NCBI GenBank assembly: GCA_021815405.1
Contig: JAKAGV010000015.1
Location: 1 to 64,000, forward strand
Direction of reading: 5' to 3'
Source of the DNA: Bacteroidota bacterium
GTDB lineage: Bacteria; Bacteroidota; Ignavibacteria; Ignavibacteriales; Ignavibacteriaceae
Length of the DNA: 64,000 nucleotides
The translations under genes and the position numbers were made by a program. The notes beneath the pieces are model-generated. The model had not been told where the DNA came from, did not search any database, and saw nothing but the letters and a program-made list of their open reading frames with translations. Positions 10,055 to 17,587 of this stretch are shown here, piece by piece (within the stretch, counting starts at the first letter, position 1; each line of letters opens with the position of its first letter).

Positions 10055-10470
10055 CTTACGTTACGCACAATTAAGGATCTAATTTACTTTGTCATTCCGA
10101 ACCATGTCATCCCGGACTTGATCCGGGATCTGCATTTGTTTCGGAATCTCATTTTTCGAAATGTTTTTAGATGCTGAATTAAGTTCAGCATGACATATGG
10201 GGCTGTCCAAAAAGTAGAGTAGAAGTCATTGCGAGGAGTGAAACGACGAAGCAATCTTTTGTTTTTAATTCAAAATTCAGATCACTTCGCTTCACTCGTG
10301 ATGACAAAATTACTTTTTGGTCAGCCTCCAAATTAAGAGAATATTAGTTTGTCATTCCGAACCATGTCATCCCGGACTTGATCCGGGATCTGCATTTGTT
10401 TCGGAATCTCATTTTTCGAAATGTTTTTAGATGCTGAATCAAGTTCAGCATGACATGTGCGTAACGTGAG
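10055..10470. mobile_element. MITE-like element, family 1, copy 2, with internal duplication and nested element (416 bp)
   Basis: Ends CTTACGTTACGCACA and TGTGCGTAACGTGAG are inverted repeats. The flanks are TTATTAA (10048-10054 and 10471-10477), a perfect 7-bp duplication. The core is inverted relative to copy 1 and is present twice (10091-10196 and 10351-10456, 106 bp with one mismatch). A different inverted-repeat element lies between the two cores. Confidence 0.85.
10201..10326. mobile_element. Second inverted-repeat element nested in MITE copy 2 (126 bp)
   Basis: Left end GGCTGTCCAAAAAGTA and right end TACTTTTTGGTCAGCC are inverted repeats matching at 15 of 16 positions. The inside is a loose palindrome around GTCATTGCGAGGAG and no ORF is seen. 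It separates the two 106-bp core copies. No target duplication is evident. Confidence 0.7.
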
Positions 10471-10477
10471 TTATTAA

Positions 10478-10690
10478 TATAAAATTTGAAAAGGCTCACA
10501 CTTATAAAGCACGATGCTCTTCCATTATGTGCTCTACTCTTCGAACTTTGCTCATCGCGCTTCACCACTAATCAAAAGTTAAGTCCGTATTTCAAACTAA
10601 TGTACCGGCAGTAATAATAAAATATACACAAATGTCGATTTTTAATATTATTACCTCCGTAAAACAAACTCAAATTACCGGAGGTATAAA
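10478..10690. other. Intergenic stretch before the PspC-domain gene
   Basis: No gene is seen. The only structured part is the hairpin at 10652-10686 that covers the ribosome site of the next gene. Confidence 0.5.
10652..10686 (+). promoter_or_regulatory. Hairpin covering the ribosome binding site of the PspC-domain gene
   Basis: TACCTCCG (10652-10659) is an exact inverted copy of CGGAGGTA (10679-10686), which contains the strong GGAGGT site of the gene starting at 10691. The 8-bp stem with a 19-nt loop could hide the site in the mRNA, so translation may be conditional. Confidence 0.45.
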
Positions 10691-11137
10691 ATGAACAGCA
10701 GGAAATTATACCGGTCAAGAAAAGATAAGATGATCGGCGGTGTAGCAGGCGGATTAGCAGAATATTTTGACATCGATCCGACACTTGTCAGAATTCTTTT
10801 TGTTGTTACACTCTTCATAGGAGGCGGCGGATTCTTGGCATATATTATTCTTTGGATAGTTGTCCCTGAAGAACCTTATGTCATCATTACTCCAAATACT
10901 TCCTCAACACAAACAGAAGCTGGAGAAACAGCTAACCCTATTCCTCCACAGCAGCCGCCCGAATTTTACGAAGCACGTCATCAGAAACGTAGGAACATCG
11001 GAGGCGCAATCTTAATTGTTATTGGTGTTCTTTTTCTTATGGATAATTTAGTCCCACGCTTTCACTTTGGAGATTTCTGGCCTTTAATCTTAATTGCTAT
11101 CGGTGTCGGCTTATTACTTAAATCAAGAAATAATTAA
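10691..11137 (+). CDS. PspC-domain membrane protein with C-terminal LiaF-type membrane pair
   Basis: 148 residues. The N-terminus (residues 3-60) is a PspC domain: the basic KLYRSRKDKMIGGVAGGLAE segment, then FDIDPTLVRILFVVT and a membrane helix ending WIVVPEEP. A Pro/Gln-rich linker leads to two short helices (IGGAILIVIGVLFLMDNL and FWPLILIAIGVGLLL) of the kind found at the N-terminus of LiaF-like proteins. PspC proteins sense or respond to envelope stress. The next gene, 17 nt on, carries the same helix type plus a beta-rich domain, so the two form an operon. GGAGGT lies 6 nt before the ATG inside a hairpin. Confidence 0.88.
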   Translation: MNSRKLYRSRKDKMIGGVAGGLAEYFDIDPTLVRILFVVTLFIGGGGFLAYIILWIVVPEEPYVIITPNTSSTQTEAGETANPIPPQQPPEFYEARHQKRRNIGGAILIVIGVLFLMDNLVPRFHFGDFWPLILIAIGVGLLLKSRNN

Positions 11138-11154
11138 TCGATGGAGAGAGAGGA

Positions 11155-12099
11155 ATGAAAACTAAACATATTTTCTGGGGATTATTTTTTATCTCACTGG
11201 GTGTGCTGATACTTTTATATAATCTTAACGCAGCCTATTTTGATCTTTCGAACATCTGGCAATTTTGGCCCCTAGTAATTATTCTCTGGGGAATCTCCTA
11301 CTTTACCAAGAATGTTGTTTTAAAAGGATTTATTGCCGCGTTAGCTGCAATTATTTTGGCTGTTACTCTTTTTGCTGCTTTCAATTCTTCGTTTTTATTC
11401 TTTAACGATGCTTTCTCTATTCATGATTCCGATTTTAATATTACATTGAACGGCAATTCCGATACATCAAACTATTCGGAGAGCTTTGATTCTAATATCA
11501 AAAATGCACAGTTTACCTTGAAAGCTGGAGCCGGAGCCTTTTTAATCAAGGATTCTACCGATGAGCTTATCTCCGCTGTTGCTCAGGGCTATAAGAATAC
11601 TTATGAATTATCGAGAAATGATTCAGGAGAAAATACTGTTATAAATATGAAAATGCTGAAACGCAGCTTTACCTTCGGAGACGGTCATAACAAAAATAAA
11701 CTTTTATTAAAGTTTAATACTGCGCCGGTTTGGAATCTGAATTTCGATATCGGTGCTGCTTCTGCTGATTTCGATCTTTCCCCATTCAAAACTGAAAATG
11801 TTAATATTAACACCGGCGCTGCTTCATTAAAGATAAAACTTGGTGATAAAGTTGATATTTCAAATGTGAAAGTAAAAGCTGGTGCTTCAAGTATTAATAT
11901 AGAAGTTCCTGATTCAGCCGGATGCGAAATAAAAACAAGCACTGCTCTTTCATCAAGAGATTTTGACGGATTCGATAAGGTCAATTCTAATTTGTATAGA
12001 ACCGACAACTTCGACTCTGCTAAAAAGAAAATTTACCTGAAAATTGATACTGGAATTTCTTCCATTCATATAACCAGGTATGGAAGCGGTTGGGAATAG
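11155..12099 (+). CDS. LiaF-like membrane protein with beta-helical (toastrack-type) domain
   Basis: 314 residues. Three to four membrane helices (residues 7-80, including FWPLVIILWGISYF) precede a soluble part made of repeating short beta segments (FTLKAGAGAFLIKDSTDE, NINTGAASLKIKLGDK, VKVKAGASSINIEVPDS), each with an AGA/GAAS turn. That is the pattern of the LiaF C-terminal and DUF4097 'toastrack' domains. It follows the PspC-domain gene by 17 nt, with GAGAGAGG as ribosome site. The pair probably monitors envelope damage; no two-component partner is adjacent. Family good, role inferred. Confidence 0.82.
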   Translation: MKTKHIFWGLFFISLGVLILLYNLNAAYFDLSNIWQFWPLVIILWGISYFTKNVVLKGFIAALAAIILAVTLFAAFNSSFLFFNDAFSIHDSDFNITLNGNSDTSNYSESFDSNIKNAQFTLKAGAGAFLIKDSTDELISAVAQGYKNTYELSRNDSGENTVINMKMLKRSFTFGDGHNKNKLLLKFNTAPVWNLNFDIGAASADFDLSPFKTENVNINTGAASLKIKLGDKVDISNVKVKAGASSINIEVPDSAGCEIKTSTALSSRDFDGFDKVNSNLYRTDNFDSAKKKIYLKIDTGISSIHITRYGSGWE

Positions 12100-12122
12100 A
12101 TCAAGGCTGCTGTTATTTAAAA

Positions 12123-12146
12123 CCCCTTCTTGTTAAAAAGAAGGGG
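12123..12146 (-). terminator. Rho-independent terminator
   Basis: CCCCTTCTT-GTTAAA-AAGAAGGGG is a 9-bp stem. On the minus strand TTTTTAAA follows, so it would end the unknown gene at 12239; the convergent LiaF-like gene may share it. A repeat element lies between this hairpin and the minus-strand stop. Confidence 0.6.
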
Positions 12147-12158
12147 AAAAAAATGATT

Positions 12159-12227
12159 GGCAGCGTCCTAATTTGACTTTGTAATCCCGAACTTGTTTCG
12201 GGATCTAATTCAAATTAGGACACTACC
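12159..12227. repeat. Inverted-repeat element with TCCTAATTTGA ends (69 bp)
   Basis: GGCAGCGTCCTAATTTGA at the left and its inverted copy with two changes at the right (12210-12227) enclose a smaller hairpin (ATCCCGAACTTGTTTCGGGAT). It lies between two convergent genes and has no coding capacity. Confidence 0.65.
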
Positions 12228-12238
12228 GAACCTTAATT

Positions 12239-12943
12239 TTAAGCTTGCGGAGGGGTGCTTGGTTTATCCTGCTGAGGATCTTCATTATTACTGCCGTTTG
12301 TTCCCCATGGTGAATCAAATAAATGAATCTTTACGGAATCTTCGGCATAAGCCTGCCTTCCGGCATTATTAACTGCATTTACTCGGTTATATACTTTCGA
12401 TTGGGCAATATATCTTTTAACAGTGTATGATTCGTTATTCTTCTTCATATCTTCCTGTTGGTTATTCAGATCATCAAGCTCCGTAAGCAATGCAGAGCCT
12501 TCAGTGTCGAATGTCTCCGGCATTTCTTTATCAACAAGCGCTGTCTTATTTTTTACAATAATATCTATTGCGATAGGCATAATATTAATCATAATTGCCT
12601 CGCTGCTTTTTGCCGCGGCTAAATTTTGTGGGAATATTTTTGCATCTGCGGAATCAGGCTTTACAATTTTTTCATAAAATGTTTTCGCCCTTTTCATCCA
12701 GTTAAAGCATTCTTTAAGCTTTTTGTTTTTTGTTTCCGTTAATGCCGCAGCTTCTTTTTTTATCTGCTTGTCGGTTTTATAAGTCTGGACGTCAGTTAAT
12801 TCCCCCTCGAACTCGGCTAAGTATTTTGCGCCGATACCAAACTTTACAAGCTCGATATTTTCTCTCGCAATCTTTAATACATTCTTACCGATTTCAATTA
12901 ATTTTGGGAGTGTAACCGGAATTGGTGTGTCCTCTTTTTTCAT
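12239..12943 (-). CDS. Unknown helical protein
   Basis: About 234 residues that I do not recognise. It is highly helical and charged, with Lys/Glu-rich stretches around residues 60-90 (KQIKKEAAALTETKNKKLKE) that could form a coiled coil, a helix with IMINIMPIAIDIIVKNK in the middle, and a disordered Pro/Gln/Asn tail (NNEDPQQDKPSTPPQA). No signal peptide. The longer reading from 13000 lacks a ribosome site, whereas GGAG lies 7 nt before the ATG at 12943. It is a single gene between repeats. No function is proposed. Confidence 0.7.
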   Translation of the reverse strand: MKKEDTPIPVTLPKLIEIGKNVLKIARENIELVKFGIGAKYLAEFEGELTDVQTYKTDKQIKKEAAALTETKNKKLKECFNWMKRAKTFYEKIVKPDSADAKIFPQNLAAAKSSEAIMINIMPIAIDIIVKNKTALVDKEMPETFDTEGSALLTELDDLNNQQEDMKKNNESYTVKRYIAQSKVYNRVNAVNNAGRQAYAEDSVKIHLFDSPWGTNGSNNEDPQQDKPSTPPQA

Positions 12944-13326
12944 GATAGTTCTCCATTCTGCTATTAGTAAAAAGTTAATTATTTTTTCTACCGGCAGCAA
13001 TTAAATATGTCTGGAGTTGAGTGCAATAGAATCAGTATTATATTTAATTTCTGTCTAAAGCCGTTTCAAATATTTTATTTCTCAAAAACAATGTCAAGAA
13101 TTATTTAAAATATTTTATCTAAATACTATCATTTGGCAATTATTTTATACGCGCAAGCATAACATATTTCTTCACTTTACTCAAATCATCTACATCAACT
13201 TCAGCCTTTATTTATAAGGGTGAAATGCACGTGAATTCTTTCATTATTTTTTTCTCACTAATTGAAAAACATAAATAGCCACGCTGTGTAAATGATTTCA
13301 CTTTACCACGAAGTAGTTTAACGCAG
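12944..13326. other. Intergenic region without a clear gene
   Basis: AT-rich sequence with many stops in all frames. No tRNA or strong hairpin seen. It leads into the fossil GxxExxY start. Confidence 0.4.
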
Positions 13327-13400
13327 TGCATCCAATCCATTTCATTTTATCCTCCATTATCCTGACCATGATTCACAAGATTTTAAGATTACCACGATTA
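13327..13400 (-). pseudogene. Fossil start of a second GxxExxY gene
   Basis: Read on the minus strand, this stretch repeats the leader of the intact GxxExxY gene: ATCATGGT, about 10 nt, then GGAGGATAAAATGAA. The intact copy has the same words at 13891-13935. The fossil frame continues for only about 15 codons from the ATG at 13345. The upstream parts align over roughly 50 nt with perhaps three quarters identity by eye. Confidence 0.5.
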
Positions 13401-13479
13401 AAACTTCCTATTTCCTCAATAACATTATCAATTCTCAATAATCAAAAAATAATCTTTATAATCCTTTAACTCTCTGAGC

Positions 13480-13540
13480 AAATAATCCTGGTAATCCTTT
13501 AATCCTGGTAATCCTTTAATCCTGTAAATCCTGGTCCAGA
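13480..13540. repeat. Short tandem repeat (AATCCTGGTAATCCTTT)
   Basis: The word AATCCTGGTAATCCTTT is repeated about two and a half times immediately 3' of the GxxExxY gene. A related word (TAAATCCTAAAATCC, minus strand) lies 5' of it, so the gene is bracketed by similar short sequences. Confidence 0.7.
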
Positions 13541-13905
13541 CAATTATTAAATAATCTCTTAAACTCCAAGCTCTTTGCGCCAAAATTTATTAACAAACCA
13601 ACCTCCATATTATAAGCCTCAAGATAATTTTTACCTTGAGCCAAATGAACGTCTTCCAATTTTATTATTGCCTTAAGTTCAACCATAATTTTTTCTTCAA
13701 CAAAAAAGTCTACTCTTCTTGTACCTATATTATATCCTTTATAAAATATTGTCATCTCCTTTTCCCTTTCAAAAGCTAAGCCTTCAAGATTCATTTCAAT
13801 AGCTAAAGCCCTTTGATAGATTACCTCTTGAAAGCCGTTTCCTAAAATAGAATGTACCCTCATTGCGCAGCCGATGATACGTTTAGTTACGTCCTCATAC
13901 TTCAT
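13516..13905 (-). CDS. GxxExxY family protein (PF13366)
   Basis: 129 residues. It has the name-giving motif in LGNGFQEVIYQRAL (residues 21-34) and a PD-(D/E)XK-like strand set: RRVDFFVEEKIMVELKA supplies the Asp and the ExK pair of a nuclease-like core. The family is widespread in Bacteroidota and environmental bacteria, often in repeat-rich places, and its biochemical role is not established. GGAGGATAAA directly precedes the ATG. A remnant of a second copy lies about 560 nt downstream on the same strand. Confidence 0.88.
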   Translation of the reverse strand: MKYEDVTKRIIGCAMRVHSILGNGFQEVIYQRALAIEMNLEGLAFEREKEMTIFYKGYNIGTRRVDFFVEEKIMVELKAIIKLEDVHLAQGKNYLEAYNMEVGLLINFGAKSLEFKRLFNNCLDQDLQD

Positions 13906-14017
13906 TTTATCCTCCGTTGTCTAAACCATGATTTTCCGGATTTTAGGATTTACATGATGAAAAATATCTGAACCGGAATTATCAAGATTTCTATATTAAC
14001 TTGGTTAAATTTAATAA

Positions 14018-14172
14018 CTCACGTTACGCACATGTCATGCTGAACTTGATTCAGCATCCCAAAAATGCTGAAAAATGAGATCCCGAATCAAATGCAGATC
14101 CCGGATCAAGTCCGGGATGACATGGTTAGGAATGACAAAGTAAATTAGCTCCTTAATTGTGCGTAACGTAAG
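14018..14172. mobile_element. MITE-like element, family 1, copy 3 (155 bp)
   Basis: Same ends and orientation as copy 1. The left flank is TTAATAA and the right flank TGAATAG, so the 7-bp duplication has two mismatches. This is the only decayed duplication of the seven, suggesting an older insertion. It lies between divergent genes. Confidence 0.82.
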
Positions 14173-14326
14173 TGAATAGTTCAAATAAATTATATTTAAT
14201 TCTCTCCAAACTCGTTTTCAATATTCCACTCTCAACTGTGTTTTATTTTCATTTCCGACTCAATTATCTCTTTTATTATCTTCCTCACTTGCACTTTATC
14301 ATTTTATTTTTATCTTCTTTAACCCG

Positions 14327-14500
14327 TTGTGTGAATTAGAAAAGGCAATAAAGAAAACTGTTGAAACAGTTTCTAATTCAATTTTGAGCTTTCATTAATC
14401 CACGGATTAATCCGTGGGTTAACAAAAAAAAACGAAGCATTTACTAATCGTTTTACCAGTCCGTTCTTTGGCGGAACGGTTTATAATTTAATTCACACAA
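14327..14500. repeat. Multi-hairpin element with 12-bp perfect inverted ends (174 bp)
   Basis: TTGTGTGAATTA (14327-14338) and TAATTCACACAA (14489-14500) are exact inverted copies. Inside are three further hairpins: AACTGTTGAAACAGTT, CCACGGATTAATCCGTGG and CCGTTCTTTGGCGGAACGG. No ORF. It ends about 50 nt before the MFS gene and may form its 5' leader. Confidence 0.65.
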
Positions 14501-14552
14501 GAGGTTTCTTTAATAATACAATCAGCTAACTTAAAAAACGAGAGAACAAATA

Positions 14553-15839
14553 TTGAATAAGAAACTAGATTCTATTTTTAATTCGTTCGTCAAGTGGTCG
14601 GCTCCCTGGTACGGAGCTTATGCTATACTTGGCGCTGTTACCGCTGCGTTGATCCCTGTTCTGCTTCCGCTTTTGATAATGTCTTCTTCCGGTAATATTG
14701 CCGATGTAGGCTGGATAATGGGCTGCTATAATTTAGGATTGCTTTCATCACCGTTATGGGGCAGCCTTGCAGATAAAAAGCATATGCACCGTTCTATTTT
14801 TTTCAGCGGCTTTGTAGTCCTAATTATCGGAATGACTCTGCTTCCATTCTGCCGTTCGCTTATCGCTTTTATAATAATTGCAATGTTAATCGGCGCTGGT
14901 ACCGCAGCAATTGCAACTGTTGCATCATTATTCATAGTCGAATTCTTTCCTCAGTCCGAGTGGTCTAATAGAATCGGCTGGCTGCAAAGTTACAACGGCG
15001 CCGGGCAGGCTTTAGGGCTCTTCCTTGCTGCTTTCTTTTCAGGAAATAAAATGTTTAATACCGGAATGTGGTTTGGTGCCGCTTTACTTCTGCCGGCAGT
15101 TTTAATCGGTCATCTCGGGCTTCCTGTTAAAAAAGCCAAGGAGCATAAGGAAAGAATCATTCATGCTTTAGACATTCGGAAAATTGCAAGGTTCGGCAAA
15201 ACAGAATTCCTCGGCGGAGGTTTCCTGCGGCATTCTCATCACCTGAATTTAGCCGCATTAAAAAAACTGGGAAAATTACTTCCTACTGATTTCGGATATT
15301 TTATTCTTTCTTGGTTTATTTCTTCGTTCGGTGTAGCGGCTTTTTTTGCTTACTTCCCCATCCTTATGAAGTCTGCTTATTTCGTTTCGCCGGGATTAAC
15401 TTCACTTATTTATGCTATTGCCGGAGGCATTGGTATTGCATTATATACAGGCAGTACAAAACTCTCTAACCGTTTCGGCGTAAAAAAAGTTTTTCGTTAC
15501 GGTATCATGTTTAGATTGACAGGCTTTCTTTTATTGTTAATAATGATTTATACCCCCTCTTCTATTACACCGTTAATTGCTTGCGTCGGTTTTACTTTTA
15601 TCGTTTTAGCCTGGCCGGTAATTAGTGTTTCCGGTACAACTTTAACTGCAGAGTTGACTCCAGTCAGCGAAGGTGAAGCTATGGGACTCTATAATGCTTC
15701 CAGTGCAATTGCAACTGTAATTGGTACTTTTGCCGGCGGACCATTAGTTAATATAATCGGTTACAGTGCAATTTCTATTTTAGGTTCTGCCGGTTTAATA
15801 TTAGCCCTGCTCTTTACCTCGAAGATAAAACAGATTTAA
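14553..15839 (+). CDS. Major facilitator superfamily transporter
   Basis: 428 residues with 12 predicted membrane helices and the loop 2-3 motif (WGSLADKKHMHRS, around residue 67) of the MFS. A central loop near residues 190-230 is basic and His-rich (RHSHHLN). Substrate unknown; it could be a drug or sugar-type efflux or uptake carrier. The start is a TTG: an in-frame TAA at 14532 limits the frame, no ATG occurs before the first helix, and only a weak GAGAG precedes it. A MITE follows 54 nt after the stop. Confidence 0.85.
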   Translation: MNKKLDSIFNSFVKWSAPWYGAYAILGAVTAALIPVLLPLLIMSSSGNIADVGWIMGCYNLGLLSSPLWGSLADKKHMHRSIFFSGFVVLIIGMTLLPFCRSLIAFIIIAMLIGAGTAAIATVASLFIVEFFPQSEWSNRIGWLQSYNGAGQALGLFLAAFFSGNKMFNTGMWFGAALLLPAVLIGHLGLPVKKAKEHKERIIHALDIRKIARFGKTEFLGGGFLRHSHHLNLAALKKLGKLLPTDFGYFILSWFISSFGVAAFFAYFPILMKSAYFVSPGLTSLIYAIAGGIGIALYTGSTKLSNRFGVKKVFRYGIMFRLTGFLLLLIMIYTPSSITPLIACVGFTFIVLAWPVISVSGTTLTAELTPVSEGEAMGLYNASSAIATVIGTFAGGPLVNIIGYSAISILGSAGLILALLFTSKIKQI

Positions 15840-15893
15840 GCTTTATTTGCAGAATATATTTCTCAATTAGTGAATGTATTGCAGTCTTAGTAA

Positions 15894-16050
15894 CTTACGT
15901 TACGCACACATGTCATGCTGAACTTGTTTCAGCATCCCAAAAATGCTGAAATATGAGATTCCGAAACAAATGCAGATCCCGGATCAAGTCCGGGATGACA
16001 TGGTTCGGAATGACAAAATAAATCAGATCCTTAATTGTGCGTAACGTGAG
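15894..16050. mobile_element. MITE-like element, family 1, copy 4 (157 bp)
   Basis: Ends CTTACGTTACGCACA and TGTGCGTAACGTGAG. The perfect 7-bp duplication TTAGTAA lies at 15887-15893 and 16051-16057. It abuts the 21-bp array that begins near 16057, 54 nt past the MFS stop. Confidence 0.88.
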
Positions 16051-16056
16051 TTAGTA

Positions 16057-16539
16057 AGGTAAACAGAATCAAAAAGCTTCATTTTTGATCAAAATTTCGG
16101 CTTTTCTGATTCCAAAAGTGATATTTCGCAACAAAATTGTGGAATTTCAGTACTCAAAAACGGAATTTCACCTCACGAAAGTTGCTCTTTAGCAAACATC
16201 AGCAGATTTTCAGTACTCCTAAGCGGAATTTCAGTGCTCGAAAGTTGCTATTTAGCAAACATCGGCGGTACTTCAGCTCTCATTAACGGAATTTCAGTAT
16301 TCATAAATGGAATTTCACCTCACGAAAGTTGCTATTCAGCAAACATCAGCAGAATTTCAGTGTTCGAAACTTGCTATTTAGCAAACATCAGCGGTACTTC
16401 AGTACTCCTAAGCGGAGTTTCAGTACTTATAAATGGAATTTCAGTACATTAAAAAGTTGTTTCATCACACGTAAGATTTTTTTTAGAATACCCCGTTTGA
16501 AGTTTAAGTCTTATAAAAGGTCTTTCACAACTACATGAT
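16057..16539. repeat. 21-bp periodic degenerate array, locus 1
   Basis: From 16099 to about 16455 the sequence divides without a gap into 21-bp units, for example GGAATTTCAGTACTCAAAAAC at 16141, a variant ending CCTCACGAAAGT at 16162, and TGCTCTTTAGCAAACATCAG at 16183. Three unit types recur in a loose order; the TGCTATTTAGCA type is itself a small hairpin. Weaker units continue to about 16540. Frames stay open (GTG start at 16234, 72 codons of heptapeptide repeats), but that follows from the period being a multiple of three. Confidence 0.85.
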
Positions 16540-16645
16540 AAATTTGCATCACCTGCTATCGTAAAATCAAAGCAGCAGCAAATTATTTTGAAATCAAGTA
16601 AACATCACGCAGTACACAATCACGTAATTTTAAGATCTTGAATTC

Positions 16646-17026
16646 TTATTTCATCCTTCGCTTAGGCGGCTTCCACAAATATTTATCCATCTTAACGCAT
16701 CCATCCTTATCAAACTCAACTCCCTCGGAGCGAAGTAGATCAGCCATTATAAACGGATCTCCGAAATGGTGCTTGCCTGTTAAAGCGCCAAACCTGTTCA
16801 CGACGCGGTGACAAGGCAAACCGGAATCTTTAGCTCCGTTTAATGCCCAGCCTACAGTCCTTGCCGATGACCTGATTCCGCATGCTTCCGCAATGTCCCC
16901 ATAAGTAGCAACCATGCCGTATGGAATCTTCGCCACGATTTTATATACCCGGTCAAAAAAATCTTCCCTGGAATTTTTCTTTTTCGCTGAAGCTTTTTTC
17001 TCGCCCGTGCTCTTACTCTTGTTCAT
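16646..17026 (-). CDS. MGMT-family DNA-binding methyltransferase-like protein
   Basis: 126 residues equal to the C-terminal DNA-binding domain of O6-alkylguanine-DNA alkyltransferase, without the N-terminal domain. The winged-helix segment ATYGDIAEACG and arginine finger SARTVGWAL are present, and the active site reads PCHRV with Cys72. Alkyltransferase-like (ATL) proteins of this size usually have Trp in place of that Cys, so this copy may still remove alkyl groups rather than only flag lesions for excision repair. The N-terminus is Lys/Ser-rich and probably flexible. A single gene, convergent with a 21-bp array. Confidence 0.85.
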   Translation of the reverse strand: MNKSKSTGEKKASAKKKNSREDFFDRVYKIVAKIPYGMVATYGDIAEACGIRSSARTVGWALNGAKDSGLPCHRVVNRFGALTGKHHFGDPFIMADLLRSEGVEFDKDGCVKMDKYLWKPPKRRMK

Positions 17027-17107
17027 AATCTTTCATTTAGATTTATCTAAAGTTTGTCCCATACAAAAAAAATAAGACAATAAGGTAAATAATATTTGGT
17101 TAGTTAG

Positions 17108-17220
17108 TGCTACTAAGGTTGTAGAAAATGATAAGGTTTTTCTTTTTCCTTTTCTAGAGTTATAAATTTCTTAAATAAAATAAATTTGAACCTTAAAAAT
17201 TGTTTTAAACCTTAGTAGCA
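17108..17220. repeat. Inverted-repeat element with 13-bp perfect ends (113 bp)
   Basis: TGCTACTAAGGTT (17108-17120) and AACCTTAGTAGCA (17208-17220) are exact inverted copies. A weaker outer pair (AATAAGGT near 17079 and ACCTTATT near 17243) continues the symmetry. AAGGTT-type words occur three times on each arm. No ORF. Confidence 0.65.
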
Positions 17221-17270
17221 ATAAAATAAGAAAGTAAATCAAACCTTATTACATTATTTTATGTTACTTA

Positions 17271-17425
17271 CTCACGTTACGCACATGTCATGCTGAACTT
17301 GATTCAGCATCCCCAAAATGCTGAAAAATGAGATTCCGAATCAAATGCAGATCCCGGATCAAGTCCGGGATGACATGGTTCGGAATGACAAAGTAAATTA
17401 GATCCTTAATTGTGCGTAACGTAAG
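17271..17425. mobile_element. MITE-like element, family 1, copy 5 (155 bp)
   Basis: Ends CTCACGTTACGCACA and TGTGCGTAACGTAAG, with perfect 7-bp duplication TTACTTA at 17264-17270 and 17426-17432. Same orientation as copies 1 and 3. It lies about 160 nt past the prfB stop. Confidence 0.88.
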
Positions 17426-17587
17426 TTACTTATATTTCGACAATCATCTTTTAGACGATTCCTTTGAGAAAGTATAGAGATACATTCATGCTTCTAAATT
17501 TTTTTCTATTCAAAAAGCATGTGTTCGAATTCAATTACTTCTATTCTTCTCTCTCTGCGCTCTGCTCTATGCGCTTAGCCGTATGTG

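Noticed and set aside
10344-10568. Minus ORF with HVMLNLIQHLK and SRIKSGMTW
   Set aside because: It is a translation of the MITE core; the same peptide fragments appear wherever this palindromic repeat occurs.
16099-16540. CRISPR array
   Set aside because: Units are contiguous 21-bp degenerate copies with no constant repeat and unique spacer alternation; no cas genes nearby.
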